Shown: positions 53,640 to 64,000 of the stretch, piece after piece
Numbering within the stretch: position 1 is the first letter of the stretch
Layout of the letters: each line of letters opens with the position of its first letter
NCBI GenBank assembly: GCA_000499405.2
Contig: HG738137.1
Coordinates: forward strand, 3,472,001 to 3,536,000
DNA from: Onchocerca volvulus
Lineage: Eukaryota > Nematoda > Chromadorea > Rhabditida > Onchocercidae
DNA length: 64,000 nucleotides
Reading direction: 5' to 3'
Notes under the pieces: model-generated
Database searches by the model: none
What the model saw: only the letters and a program-made list of their open reading frames with translations
What the model was told of the DNA's origin: nothing
Made by a program: the position numbers and the translations under genes

Positions 53640-54451
53640 TACTGGGAGAGAGAGAGATCAGATTATCTTAAAGCAGTACTGTTTTTATAAAAATTTAAAA
53701 CTGTTTTTATAAAAATAACTTCTCTTAAATCTTTAAAATGACGTAGTGGATTACAATAGAGAAGCTAACAATTGATAACATTTTAAAAAAATTGTCATTC
53801 AAGAAGAAAATAAAGCATGCTATGAAAAACAAAATAATATGTTGTCGGAGATTTAGAATTATTCAAATAACATGCTTGTATTAAGTAGAAGTAATTAAGA
53901 ATGAAAACAAAAGATGTTACAATAGAATAGAAAATGAAGATGATAGAAATCGTGATATTTATTCTAGAGAAGAACATTCAACAATTATTAATAGAGGAAG
54001 TTAACATAGAATTGGCATGACCGTCGAATAATGTAAACCTATTACGCTTCTGATTCTCTTAAGGACAATAAAAATATCTCCATAGTGTCATCACAATTTT
54101 ATTTACATTTTATTAATTCACAGAAAATAGATGCCAGCTTTTTTTTTGCTTTCCCCATTTTTTGGTTTCTATCACCAATCCTCCTGTTGTAGTTAGAAGA
54201 GCTACCGCCTGAAATTTACTGTCAGAGATGTCTCATTTATGATTCGTTAGCAAAAAATTTTTGCAGAAAGTGCAAAAGAAATTGCAGAATAGTCGGTTCC
54301 AAGTAGCATTTCGTCATAATTCTTTCTCAGTTTATAAACAAATATAGATAAATAATATACACAATTGTAAATAAATAAAAACAAAAAGATCAAACTACTA
54401 TGAAACGCTTTATAAAACGATTGGGAAAGGTTTCTCGCTCAACAGCGAAGA
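53640..54451. promoter_or_regulatory. Divergent intergenic region, sas-4 and lectin-like gene
   Basis: An 812-bp gap separates the two start codons. On the sas-4 side a CT-rich tract ending in CAG (acceptor AG at 53643-53642) lies two bases before the ATG, which fits an SL trans-splice site. The rest is AT-rich with no coding exon. Both promoters probably lie here; no clear TATA box was seen. Confidence 0.4.
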
Positions 54452-56190
54452 ATGATTCGAGGGGTACATCACTTTTTGTTGCTGTTCGTTTGTTATGTAA
54501 GCGTTTGTTTTTTTTTTCTGTTTGCGGAAAATTTCAAAAAATGATCTAACAAATCTTCCCATTCACAAATTTTTGAAACAAAAATCTTCATATTTATTCA
54601 TCGATTAAATCTACAATCAATATTTGGTCAATGATTCGGTTCAGGACACAATTTCCTGGAAATTTTTACTGCTAAGATGCTAATCATTAGTCATACCGAT
54701 TTACTTACTCGTTTGTCGATATAGGTGATTATTCGGTATCTATCTGTCTTGGGTTGCTGCAGTATTTCTGAATTTGAAGGCATTTCGCAACAGAAAAAAG
54801 AATTTAATATCATATAGAGAAACGCTAGGATTTTCAGACTTTACGGAGCTAAATAATATCATAGGATATGATTGTTTGATTTTCAAGTTTATTTTATCAT
54901 AACTTTACTAGTCAAACTCTCTATAATTTCCAGTTACGACGTTCTAGCGAAGTAGCAACAAATAAGACGGATACAGTAGTGGAAATAACTAACAACACCG
55001 GTCTAATAAGTATCCGACAAGTTATGCGCGTTACTTCCTTAGAAAATTGCTTGAACTTCTGTCAGCAGTGTGCCGCCTTAGTTCATTATCCAGATAACAC
55101 TTGTATCATTTTCAACAAGCTTGATCGAACTGTCTTATCATCATTTGGTGCTACTTGTTGCTTTGCCGTTGAAAATCAGCAAGAAATGGAATGCCTACGA
55201 TGTGATGGAAATCAGCTGGATCAAGGCATGGTTTATGGGAATCCACGAAAGAAAATAATATATATAATACTGCATAGTAGGAGAAAATTTTAAACTCAAA
55301 TAATAAAATGATGCACAACATTAGATTTATTGTCTTATTTTCTTATTTTCGGATATACGAAAATAGAGAAGAAAAAATAAAAAAATCCTTCAATATTATC
55401 ATTCGTATTTTTCAAAGTTGACATTATATGTCTATTATTTGAGAGAAAAGTAACAGTTTATTCTTAGATGAAATGGAAGGTCCAACAAATGTTCTCAATG
55501 TTTGGACACGCAATCCAGAAACAAATTTATCATATAAGGTAAAAAGAAGCTTCATTGATGAACATATACAGTCAAATGTTTGCAGCTCTTTTGTATAATT
55601 ATAGTCTGAAAATCGAGCTGGATTTAACTAAATCAATAAGTGAAGCACTTTTCTAATTAAAAAATTATAACTGTGGAAAACTTGATAAATTCATAAGTAT
55701 CAAATTGAAGGTGATACCGTATGATTGTCAGCAAACACCCCTCACATACGAAGATATCTGCAAGAAAGAGAGTGGACATTTGGCATCAATACATTCACAA
55801 CAAGAAGACTCCTTTATTAGCGGTTCTTTTTCCACAGTATTTTTCTTTATGCGTTTACTCGGTAATTTATTCAGTTTTCTATTTACACTGTTGGCAAAAG
55901 ACTTCTAAATGCTTAAGGATTTGAAAGTCAAAAATCTCATCTTTTCTACAGGCCTTGGTATTCGAAGTTGCCACTGTAAGCATATCGGTTTGTATTCCAC
56001 GGCAACACATCCTGATGTCTTTCACTGGCTTGATGGTACTGCGGTGAATTACTTGAACTGGAAGATCAATGAACCGTACGGTATTGGCCCGCACTGTGCG
56101 TATATTTGGCAAACGAACGGATGGATCAGCGGGAAATGTACTGATACTAGCAGTGGTTGTTGTGCTGTTTGTCAGAAGTATGACTTGTAA
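54452..56190 (+). CDS. Secreted PAN-like plus C-type lectin-like domain protein
   Basis: Exons 54452-54496, 54934-55276, 55468-55538, 55711-55822 and 55952-56190 give 269 residues. The start was chosen because MIRGVHHFLLLFVCY is a good hydrophobic signal peptide and joins exon 2 in phase 0. Residues about 30-90 form a cysteine-rich region (CLNFCQQC, CCF, CLRC) like a PAN/apple module. A C-type lectin-like fold spans 157-269, with C170, WLDG (216-219), LNW (225-227), EP (231-232), C239, W248, C253 and C264. The EPN/QPD ligand triplet reads EPY and the WND motif reads WIS, so Ca-dependent sugar binding is doubtful. The exon 2 donor at 55276 is the least certain junction. Extracellular; in parasitic nematodes such proteins may act in immunity or host contact, which is inference. 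Confidence 0.78.
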
Positions 56191-59100
56191 ATTCAGCAAG
56201 TGAGACATTTATTTAATTTTCTATTCTTTCATCACAATCGAAATGTATTGTTGCATTGAGTAAATTATCCCGCAAAATTCAAACCAATCAAACGACTTGT
56301 CGAAGTGATAAAATAACAACAGTGGCTGATGGAATGAAAATATGTTCTTCGGAATTTTAAACAAACTCAGTGGGATAATATTACGTGTTAGTAAGAAATA
56401 AATATGTATGAAAAGAAATGATGTCGAAGTATGAGTTGGTTTTCCTCATCATGAGAACTTGAACAAGAATTCAATGAATTAAAGTTTTAGAGAGAAAGTA
56501 TAAATTGGCCGATATCAAATACAATGATCAGAAAACAAATTTATTGATGTCGAATATTCTAGAATTTTTCAATACTAATTCACAAATACAAATATCTCAA
56601 AACAGTAATATGCTAGTTCAAAAAACTAAACCACAAAATGTGTCTTCCGAATTTTATAAAATAATAAATGAAAAATCCAATTTTTGTTAGCATCCGCATA
56701 CTACTTTTAGCTCTGGCTAAACCAAACAGAGAAGCTGTCGTATTTTCCAAGAATCTTATTATGAAGTAATCGCTAAAAATAGAGCACTGATACTGTATTA
56801 TACTATATTTTCAAAATTCAAGGAAAAAATAAAAAGTGAGGAAAAAATTAAACATAGAAGCTACTGAATATTTTACGTGAGTCTGATATGCCTTGGCTAT
56901 AAGAAAATTTTTAGAATAATTTCTGATTTGGTCAGAGGCTTTTCAGCCAGTGAATTAATTTGTTCAGAACAATTTGCAGAAAAAGCTGTTAAAATTTAAT
57001 ATGTAAAATCGTACAGGAAATGAATGGAAGAGCATAAATGTTAAAATATGGAAAAGAGTAACAGTGATGTTTTTCATCAGTTTTTCAAGTATATTTTACT
57101 TATTTCATTTATTTCATTCAACATACCTGATGTGTCATTTCGATTTCTGTCACACTGTAAATGGCTTTATCAGTTTCTATAACAATCATAATATGGAATA
57201 TGATAATAGCATGTATAAAATTGTTCGAAGATTCTCAAATATTGTATTAAAGTATCGCTCAGATATTAACAAATATTACGACTTACTTTATTTTTACTTA
57301 ACTATACAGATTCGTCGCTATGGCTAATTTTCATTAAGTTTAATCTAGCCGAATTTAATTAATGAATAATAAACATATAGCACTCACTTCATCTTAGTTA
57401 GTGTGTGTGTTTTTCTTATTTTTAGTAAAAATTGAAATTTATTCATCTTTTTATGCTCTCATCCACAAAAAAAAAAAAAAAATACTGGTAATTCTTTGAT
57501 CCCACCAATTTCTTGAATCATCACAAAAAATTCCTCACAGATTCTCTGAAAATAATAACGTATTTATTTGGTTTCACTGATGAAGGATTATATCCAATAG
57601 ATTTTGGCATTAACGGTTTCTGTAGCATAACAATAAACAGCTAGCAATATTATAAGCTAAGGAAAAGTCGTGAAGTTGTTTTATTGTGTTGTCTAACCGG
57701 GATAATCCACAACATATAAAACTTATGAAAAAAGCGATGTTTGAATATGATAAAGTGGAATCGGACGAATTCTCGGGGAAATATGTTTCGTTTCTAGTAC
57801 TGGTTAGCAGATCAGAGAGGACAGTCATGAGATTTCATTTAAAAAAGAAACATTTTTTCGGTTATGAGATATGTCTCTAAATCAGATTGCTTCGTCTGGA
57901 TTCTCCTTCAGATGGTTCCTATTCGCCTTATTAAGATATTAATCATACACATAACTGTATTAGAATACATCAGAAAGAATCAGAAATGGATTACAAAGTA
58001 TAATACTTCAAATCACATAAAATAATCTGTTGGAAATGGCTCATTTAAGAAGTTCCAATACTGATGCCTTGATAATTGAGCAAATTTCGAATGTATTCTT
58101 ATTCTGTGCAAGGCTTGAGATAACGTAAATTGTTATAAATCATTTATTATTATTATTCTTTTTCTCAACATCATTTTTTATACTATGTAGGATCAACCAT
58201 CGGTCATATCCAAAGTAATATAGTCGCATCTGATATACAGCCATGTTTAGTTATATTTCGGTCCAATCGTTAATGAAGTGAAAACATGTATTCTAAAATT
58301 TTTTTCACTCGTTTTTTAATTTTTTAAAATCATTTACTAATGAACACGAGTATTATTATATTATTTATTGTGTATTGTTCATTTAGTCCCTATTATTGCA
58401 TAATATGCGATATTGTTTGCAATATCATACAAGATCAGCGATTGTCTGCAATACTGTATAAATCCAATAAAGCTTATTGCCGATTCAACCGAGTCACAAC
58501 AGCAAGATCTTTGAGCCAACAAACTACAAACTAAATTGCAAGCTCTCAGAATTTTTTCCAACAGTTTGTTAATTTTCAAGTCGTCTTATCTGAGATGTCT
58601 TATCTAGCATGAAACACAATGTAACCTCCCATGCATAGAAGAAAAGATCACGACCAAATTTTATTCTGAAATGGTCGCAAGTTGAAAATGTTCTGGAATG
58701 AGAAATTTCATTTTATCTAAATCATAATAGCGCGAAAGTAGCACAGTGCTACTTAGTGTTTGATACTATTGGTATGGTTGTGAGATGTGTTCACTGTGCT
58801 GTTTACTTTATAATTTTTTAGTTTTGTTGGAAAGTTATGATTCTTCTAATTTATGCTTTAGAAGGTGTTAGTAATTTTCAGTATAAGCTATTTTAACACT
58901 GCATGTGATAAAACGTACGTGATGAATACTCCAGTCATGCCAACCCTTTGTATCTGCTTGCTCTCATACGCGACACCACTAGCACTAAATCTCGTATTCC
59001 TTGCGACTTTTGATCCCTTTTCATCATTTTTCATCACATTCGATAAATGAAATGTGATTGAAGAATTTACCAAATTGAAAAGTCTTTATTGTGATTAGTA

Positions 59101-59766
59101 ATGTAGTTTTTTTTGATTTTTTTTTCTTTTTTTTTTTTTTTTTTTGATAGTAGTAGTATGAAAGAGATTGGAAGTCATTGGAATGACTGACTTTCAGATA
59201 TTGAATCGTTTTTGTAATTGTTGGTCATAATTGATTTTTTAACTTTCAACTTAAAAGGTTTATGAAGAATTACAAGAGTTCCTTTGCTTAGATTCTTACA
59301 CAGGATTTTCTTGGAAATGATCATGGATTTGCGACTGAGAGATAAATAGCCGAAAAAAGAATTATAGGTACTTAAGGGAATCTGATGTGAAGCATAAATA
59401 TTTAAGCCTGTACAGATATATCTTCTTGACCTTCCGACGTATTATTTGGCTAAGTGTGGATAATTAGAGACAAAGAAGTAAAAAAAGTAGAGGCTAATTA
59501 GCAAAAGTTGTGAAATATATCATTTCAGGGAAGATATATTCATGTACCATTTGCATAAGCAGGTAACCGAAGAGATAATCTAAAAGACATTAGGTACATG
59601 AATAAAAATAAACTGATACACAGTTTGTTGAATTTTCAGTGTTATTGTCAGTGATGGATAGTGATTGATTCAAATTTCAATTTTGACAGGGACGGGTTGT
59701 CCTCATATCGATACTGTGTAATAGGAAATTGTATCGTATATATGATATTTATTATTATCTTTGAAA
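56191..59766. other. Intergenic region before ccdc-124
   Basis: AT-rich stretch of 3.6 kb. The lectin-like gene has AATAAA at 56397-56402. Open frames up to about 87 codons on both strands are hydrophobic or low in complexity, and none shows splice partners or a family motif. A perfect 9-bp palindrome (AAGTAGCAC, spacer A) lies at 58736-58754, and a poly-T block at about 59107-59147. The ccdc-124 promoter and leader acceptor are probably near 59600-59700 (AG at 59639 and 59689). Confidence 0.6.
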
Positions 59767-61551
59767 ATGCCAAAGAAATTCTCTGGTGAGAATACGAAAG
59801 CAGTGGCGGCAAGAGCTCGCAAGGAAGCTGCAAAGAGAGAGGAAGCAGAAAAGAAGAAGAAAGCTGAAGAAGACGCATATTGGCAGGATGATAATAAGAA
59901 CGTTGCACGTAAGCAACGAAAGGTTGTTTTATTATCGTTTTCAAAGTTTTGTAAACATCAGTCATCACAAATGATCGGTCGTATTGACTGTAGAAGGCAT
60001 TAATTTAATAGAACTAGTAAAAATTTATATTAGTTAGTTATTATTACTTGTGAATAAATCAAAATTTCTTTAAATTTTCATATATTTAGGAGGAAGCAGA
60101 ACGCAAACGTATGGAAGCCTTACAGAGGAAGCAAGAAAATCGAGCAGCACATGATGAGGAAATGAAGACACTATCAGGGAAAGCAGCCGGACCGTTTAAG
60201 GTTCTTTTTATGCAGAGGAAATTGTTGTTCTAAAGCTTCGAAAAAACCGAAAAATTGCATTGCATTAATTTTTTATTGTTACTCACTGCTGATTAGGCTC
60301 CCACAAAATTTTTCTCTGTATCTTTTCATTTTGTTCAGATGCCGCTATAGAATGACCATTATCGTGAAGTAAAGACATATTTATTGAAATACCGAGTAAG
60401 AAAAATAATGTTGCATATTAGCCAGTTCAAGTCAGAGGCATTTTAGATTATTGACTACCCAAGTAGATTAATTGGAATAGTTTAAGTGTTTATCTTTTGG
60501 AAAGTTATAAAGTTATAAGTTTTAGGTTACACAAGCAGCAATTGAAGCCAATAAACGTGCTGAAGAAGAACGAAAATGCGAAGAGGAAAAAGAACGCTTG
60601 CTCAAAGAACAGCGTTTGGAAGCCAGAGAAGAAGAAATTGAAGAAAATGTTAACCAGATAGAGGTATTTTAAAAAAAATTTCTAATGGCTTCTGATTTTA
60701 AGATTTGAAATTTGAATTTCAAGACTCTTCTGTCTTATTTATAATATAATCGTTTGTTGGCCAAACCTTACATTATTTAAAATCTTCTTTATGCAAGTTA
60801 GTTATTTTCTCCTTTTCCAAATAATGTAACATTCATTTATATCATGTTTGCTAGTCATTTATTAATTTTCAATCTATCAATGTTATAGCACAAATTTTTT
60901 TTTGCATATGGTGTAACTGCTTTAAGAAACTTTTTCGATGATTTGTCGCTTAACGGATTTGATCATGATTTCTGTTGTTATAGGTGGATGGTGAAACTGC
61001 TCGCACTGTCACGGAAGCAATCAATATATTGTCTATAGGAAAACCGATTATCGATCGACATCCCGAAAAAAGATTAAAAGCTGCTTATCAGGTTATTTTG
61101 ATTGTTTTTGAAACTTATGACGAGGTCGGAAATTTTTTTAAAAAAAATCATTGAAATTTTGAAAACTATTCATAGCTTTGTTGATAGTGATTATTGAATT
61201 TACGAGAAAGCTGTTTGCTTTGAACAGTTAGCGTTTGGAATCAATGAATAATTTGCAAATTTTCGAGAACAGAAGGTTCTAAATATTTTATTTAATGACA
61301 TAAAATTTCCAGTTCAGTTATATATTCAATTTTCAATTTCTACAAATTTTACTGAGACGAAGATTTATATCTGCTTTTCAATATTATTTTTTTTGCATTT
61401 TTTCCAGGAATTTGAAGAAAAAGTGTTACCGCGTTTGAGAGAAGAATATCCCACATATCGCCTCTCACAATTGAAGCAAGTCTTGAAGAAACAATGGCAG
61501 AAATCTCCTGAAAATCCTCTAAATCAAAAAATTTTAGAAATCATTCAGTAA
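59767..61551 (+). CDS. ccdc-124: CCDC124 ribosome-associated coiled-coil protein
   Basis: Exons 59767-59922, 60090-60200, 60526-60663, 60984-61091 and 61408-61551 are all phase 0 and give 218 residues, close to the 223 of human CCDC124. The start MPKKFSGENTK is the family's conserved N-terminus; a near-cognate TTG six bases upstream is not needed. Residues 20-135 are a Lys/Glu/Ala-rich coiled coil. The C-terminal third carries the conserved block RLKAAYQEFEEKVLPRL, then YRLSQLKQ and SPENPLNQ. The family (yeast Lso2, human CCDC124) binds the intersubunit side of idle 80S ribosomes and aids recovery from dormancy. It acts in the cytoplasm. It appears to be the upstream gene of a two-gene operon with UBL7. 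Confidence 0.95.
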
Positions 61552-61880
61552 TCTGTATTATACGTTTTATGTGTCCTTCAATCTTGATAAATTTTTCCCG
61601 ATATGTTTGAATGATTTCTTGTCGAAGTTCAGTATTTATGCTACACTTATTATTTCAGAATCAATTAGAAAATAAGAGACCTTGTATTTTAACTCTTATT
61701 TGGTACAGTGTGTTTTAATGTATTTCATTAAATATATTGCACTAAAAAATCTCTGTGCATTTTAGCAAGTGTACAGAGATTTTTTTAATATAATAAAAAT
61801 TATTGTCTGTATAATGAATATTTAATCTTCTATGCATCTTGAAATTTATTAATTCAGATTTGGGGATATTTCATTTCATA
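61552..61880 (+). promoter_or_regulatory. Intercistronic region, ccdc-124 to UBL7
   Basis: These 329 bp contain ATTAAA (61728), a 13-bp hairpin (61744-61785) and AATAAA (61792-61797). A good acceptor AATTCAG follows at 61857, 60 bp after the poly(A) signal and 23 bp before the UBL7 ATG. This order, 3' end signal then trans-splice acceptor, is what nematode operons show. A second acceptor-like TATTTCAG lies near 61661. Confidence 0.5.
61744..61785. repeat. 13-bp inverted repeat between ccdc-124 and UBL7
   Basis: AAAAAATCTCTGT (61744-61756) pairs exactly with ACAGAGATTTTTT (61773-61785) across a 16-nt loop. It lies just upstream of AATAAA in the ccdc-124 3' region. It may affect 3' end formation or RNA stability. 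Confidence 0.75.
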
Positions 61881-63854
61881 ATGGTGAATGTTTGGCTTAT
61901 GGAAGCCGGGACTGATTGCAAATCGCGTTCATTTGGTCTGGAAAAGTATGTGAAGGAAATATTAGATGATTCCGTGAGTGATCCAGAAAGGCGCTCAAGA
62001 TGCTGTATGTTTTTATTGCGAAAAATATATGCCTAAATTTTTCACACGTCAGTTTCAGAAAATCCTCATTGTCTGTTTCAAATAATGAAATAGTTAAAAA
62101 AATAAATTTTTTATAGATTTGGTATTTCTTGGGGAAACATTGGCAGAAAACATTAAATTATGTGATGTGAAGAATATGAAAGACAAGTATACACTGCATA
62201 TTATGATCCGTTCCAGATCAGATCCTATGCCAAATTTACAGTTGGATAATAAAAAATTGCAAGAATGTAGAGAAAAATTTCAGTTTCTGCGAGCTTCTAA
62301 ACGCAATCGCGAAAAGGTTGATTTTTTGTTGTGTTACTGTTTTTGTTTGAAACAAATTTGTTCGTTTCTTAATTTGTTTCAGGATGGAAGATTTCTGAAA
62401 GCTTGAAATTGTTATCTTTTTAATAAACCACTAGTCTTGAAGTTTCAGGTGGCTTCTCTTAATTCTTTAAAATCTATTGATTAGAAACTTTTTGCTCTGT
62501 ATATACAAAGTGAAAACTTTCTATTTTATTAAAAAAGAAAACATAACAATATCACATTTTATTTCAAAAAAAAATTTAAGGGAAGGATTGTCAAAACTTT
62601 GCTATTTCACTGTTAGAAAAATGAAAATCTCTGTTTATAGATAATTGATGAAATGAGTAGAGACGATTTCATGGAAAGTTTGCTGAAAGAATTTCCACTT
62701 CTAAAGAAGGATCGGATGGCGTTAACAGTGGCCAAAGATTTCATTCTCTCGGGTGCCATGATTTTGGGGAAGCAGAACATGGAAGAAACATTTCTTCACG
62801 ATCATCCGGTATTCTTTTATTTCATAATAATTATAAAACATTGGAAGCATATGATTTTAGTAATCTCTTTAATAATAAATTCATTATGTTATATATATAT
62901 TATCACCTCTATGTTCTTATGCATGCATTTTTTTTTCTTTTTTTGGAAATTGAATAAATCAGAATTTCTTTTTTTCTAATGATAGGGGTATTCTTAGATA
63001 TTGGTGGATGTAATACATTATTGGTTGCGTGGCATTCATGTACCACCAAAAATGTCGCATTCCGGCTCAAGTGCTTCGATATCAGACAATCCAACTCCAG
63101 CTTCTGGGCAAGGTGGTTATGCACCCATTGTAACTCCACAAATGTTACAAGAAGTATGATTTGCCATTGAGATGCTGTTTTTATTATTCGCATTTTATTG
63201 CAGTACTTTCCTTCATAATCTATCTATCAAAAAATTGTTAGGGACATATTCGTATCATCGACCGATCAAAGTTTAATTTGACAAGAAACTATCGATCTAT
63301 TTCATGATAATGCTGCCCTTTTATGTGGGTTTCATTTCATATCATTTCCGATTTTCAGATTTATTTTTCAGTAACTTGTGTTTAACAACCACTATAGCGT
63401 GATCTCTGGCTAACAAGAGAAATGTGATTTAGAAAATATACTTAAAGAAGATATTTTGCACTGAAAATAACATATTAGTATTTGAAATATGGTAAATAAA
63501 ACTCTGCTGAATGTCAGTTGCTTTAAGAGCTTTCAGAATTCTAGTTGTAAAAATTCATTTCAGGCAGTTGCGCAAGCTATGAGAAATGTGGGAGGAAATA
63601 GAACCAGTCAGGGATTTTCATCGTCTTCAACATCATCATCTCGAAACTCGCATCATTTGCCTGGTACCCTTTCAGCATCTGGCTCTACTCAGTATACTTC
63701 GCAAATGACCCAGTTAGCTGATTTTGGTTTCACAAACTGCGAAGAAAATAGACGAATTCTTGAAGAAACTGGTGGGAATGTTGAACAAGCTTTAGAGTTA
63801 TTGATTGCTTTACGAGAATCAATTATGGATCTAGGAGACACATCAGATGGTTGA
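61881..63854 (+). CDS. UBL7: UBL7-like ubiquitin-like and UBA domain protein
   Basis: Exons 61881-62004, 62117-62316, 62641-62808, 62998-63153 and 63564-63854 give 312 residues (human UBL7 about 380). The N-terminal ubiquitin-like region covers about 1-75, with DPERRSRCYLVFLGETL matching the position of UBL7's DPELIDLIYCGRKL and ending in a strand like YTLHIMIRS. The middle has a helical block (residues 90-180) with HDHPILVDVI, parallel to the HPALVN segment of UBL7, then a Ser/Thr/Pro linker. A UBA domain (263-301) has the DFGF loop and TGGN..QALELL helix. UBL-UBA proteins can bridge ubiquitinated cargo and the proteasome or autophagy factors. The linker is shorter than in vertebrates. It is probably co-transcribed with ccdc-124. 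Confidence 0.88.
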
Positions 63855-64000
63855 TATGCAAACTTTTGTCTTCTGAAACTTGAAATGTGTAACGAACTTA
63901 CTGGTTCAAAAATTCAGTTTCTGAATAGGAAGTTAATATACAACTAATCAGGAAAATTAATAATATGCAGTATATCTGATTAAAAAACTAGAATTGTTTT
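63855..64000 (+). other. UBL7 3' flank
   Basis: The last 146 bp are AT-rich 3' UTR or flank. No canonical AATAAA is seen before the window ends, so the transcript end may lie outside. Confidence 0.5.

Noticed and set aside
54400..54496. Alternative start MKRFIKRLGK for the lectin-like gene
   Set aside because: Joins exon 2 in the wrong phase and meets a stop; the ATG at 54452 gives phase 0 and a signal peptide.
57064..58579. Several frames of 60-87 codons in the gap before ccdc-124
   Set aside because: Hydrophobic or low in complexity, no flanking splice sites that link them, and opposite-strand frames of similar length overlap.
1..64000. tRNA genes, CRISPR arrays, DNA transposons, retroelements, Wolbachia-derived insertions
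   Set aside because: No tRNA B-box of the GGTTCRANTCC type in a cloverleaf context, no regular spacer arrays, no transposase, integrase or reverse-transcriptase motif, and no bacterial-type gene was recognised by eye. Divergent copies could be missed without a search.

Overview
The window is nuclear DNA from a nematode, most likely a filarial (onchocercid) worm. It is strongly AT-rich with many poly-A/T tracts. Introns are bounded by GT and by TTTCAG or TTTTAG-type acceptors. Gene content is the conserved animal set, start codons sit against splice acceptors as expected for SL trans-splicing, and introns are long compared with Caenorhabditis. The species assignment is inference. No bacterial, viral or transposon gene was recognised.

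Five protein-coding genes can be rebuilt exon by exon with consistent reading phase. (1) Positions 7234-43629, plus strand: a 31-exon gene for a 1642-residue ZFH-2/ZFHX3-4 family transcription factor with three homeodomains and about fourteen zinc fingers. Its 5' half is spread over introns of 11 kb and 7 kb. (2) Positions 46888-53639, minus strand: a 17-exon gene for an 854-residue protein with a central coiled coil and a C-terminal G-box/TCP10-like region, read here as the centriole protein SAS-4/CPAP. It converges on the zfh-2 gene. (3) Positions 54452-56190, plus strand: a five-exon secreted protein with a PAN-like cysteine-rich region followed by a C-type lectin-like domain that has lost canonical Ca/sugar ligands. 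It is divergent from sas-4. (4) Positions 59767-61551, plus strand: CCDC124 (218 residues). (5) Positions 61881-63854, plus strand: UBL7 (312 residues, N-terminal ubiquitin-like and C-terminal UBA domains). Genes 4 and 5 are 329 bp apart with a poly(A) signal followed by a splice acceptor, the layout of a nematode operon.

The rest is upstream DNA (1-7233), the 3.3 kb convergent gap, the 3.6 kb gap before ccdc-124, and large introns. These hold inverted repeats, palindromes and microsatellites, with one coding-like antisense island at about 28200-28400 in zfh-2 intron 5. The genes share no pathway. They cover neural/developmental transcription (zfh-2), centriole assembly (sas-4), a secreted lectin-like factor, ribosome dormancy (ccdc-124) and ubiquitin binding (UBL7). 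I found no wholly new system. The best leads are the antisense island, the duplicated splice acceptor in sas-4, the shared intron position in two homeodomains, the hairpins, and the putative operon.
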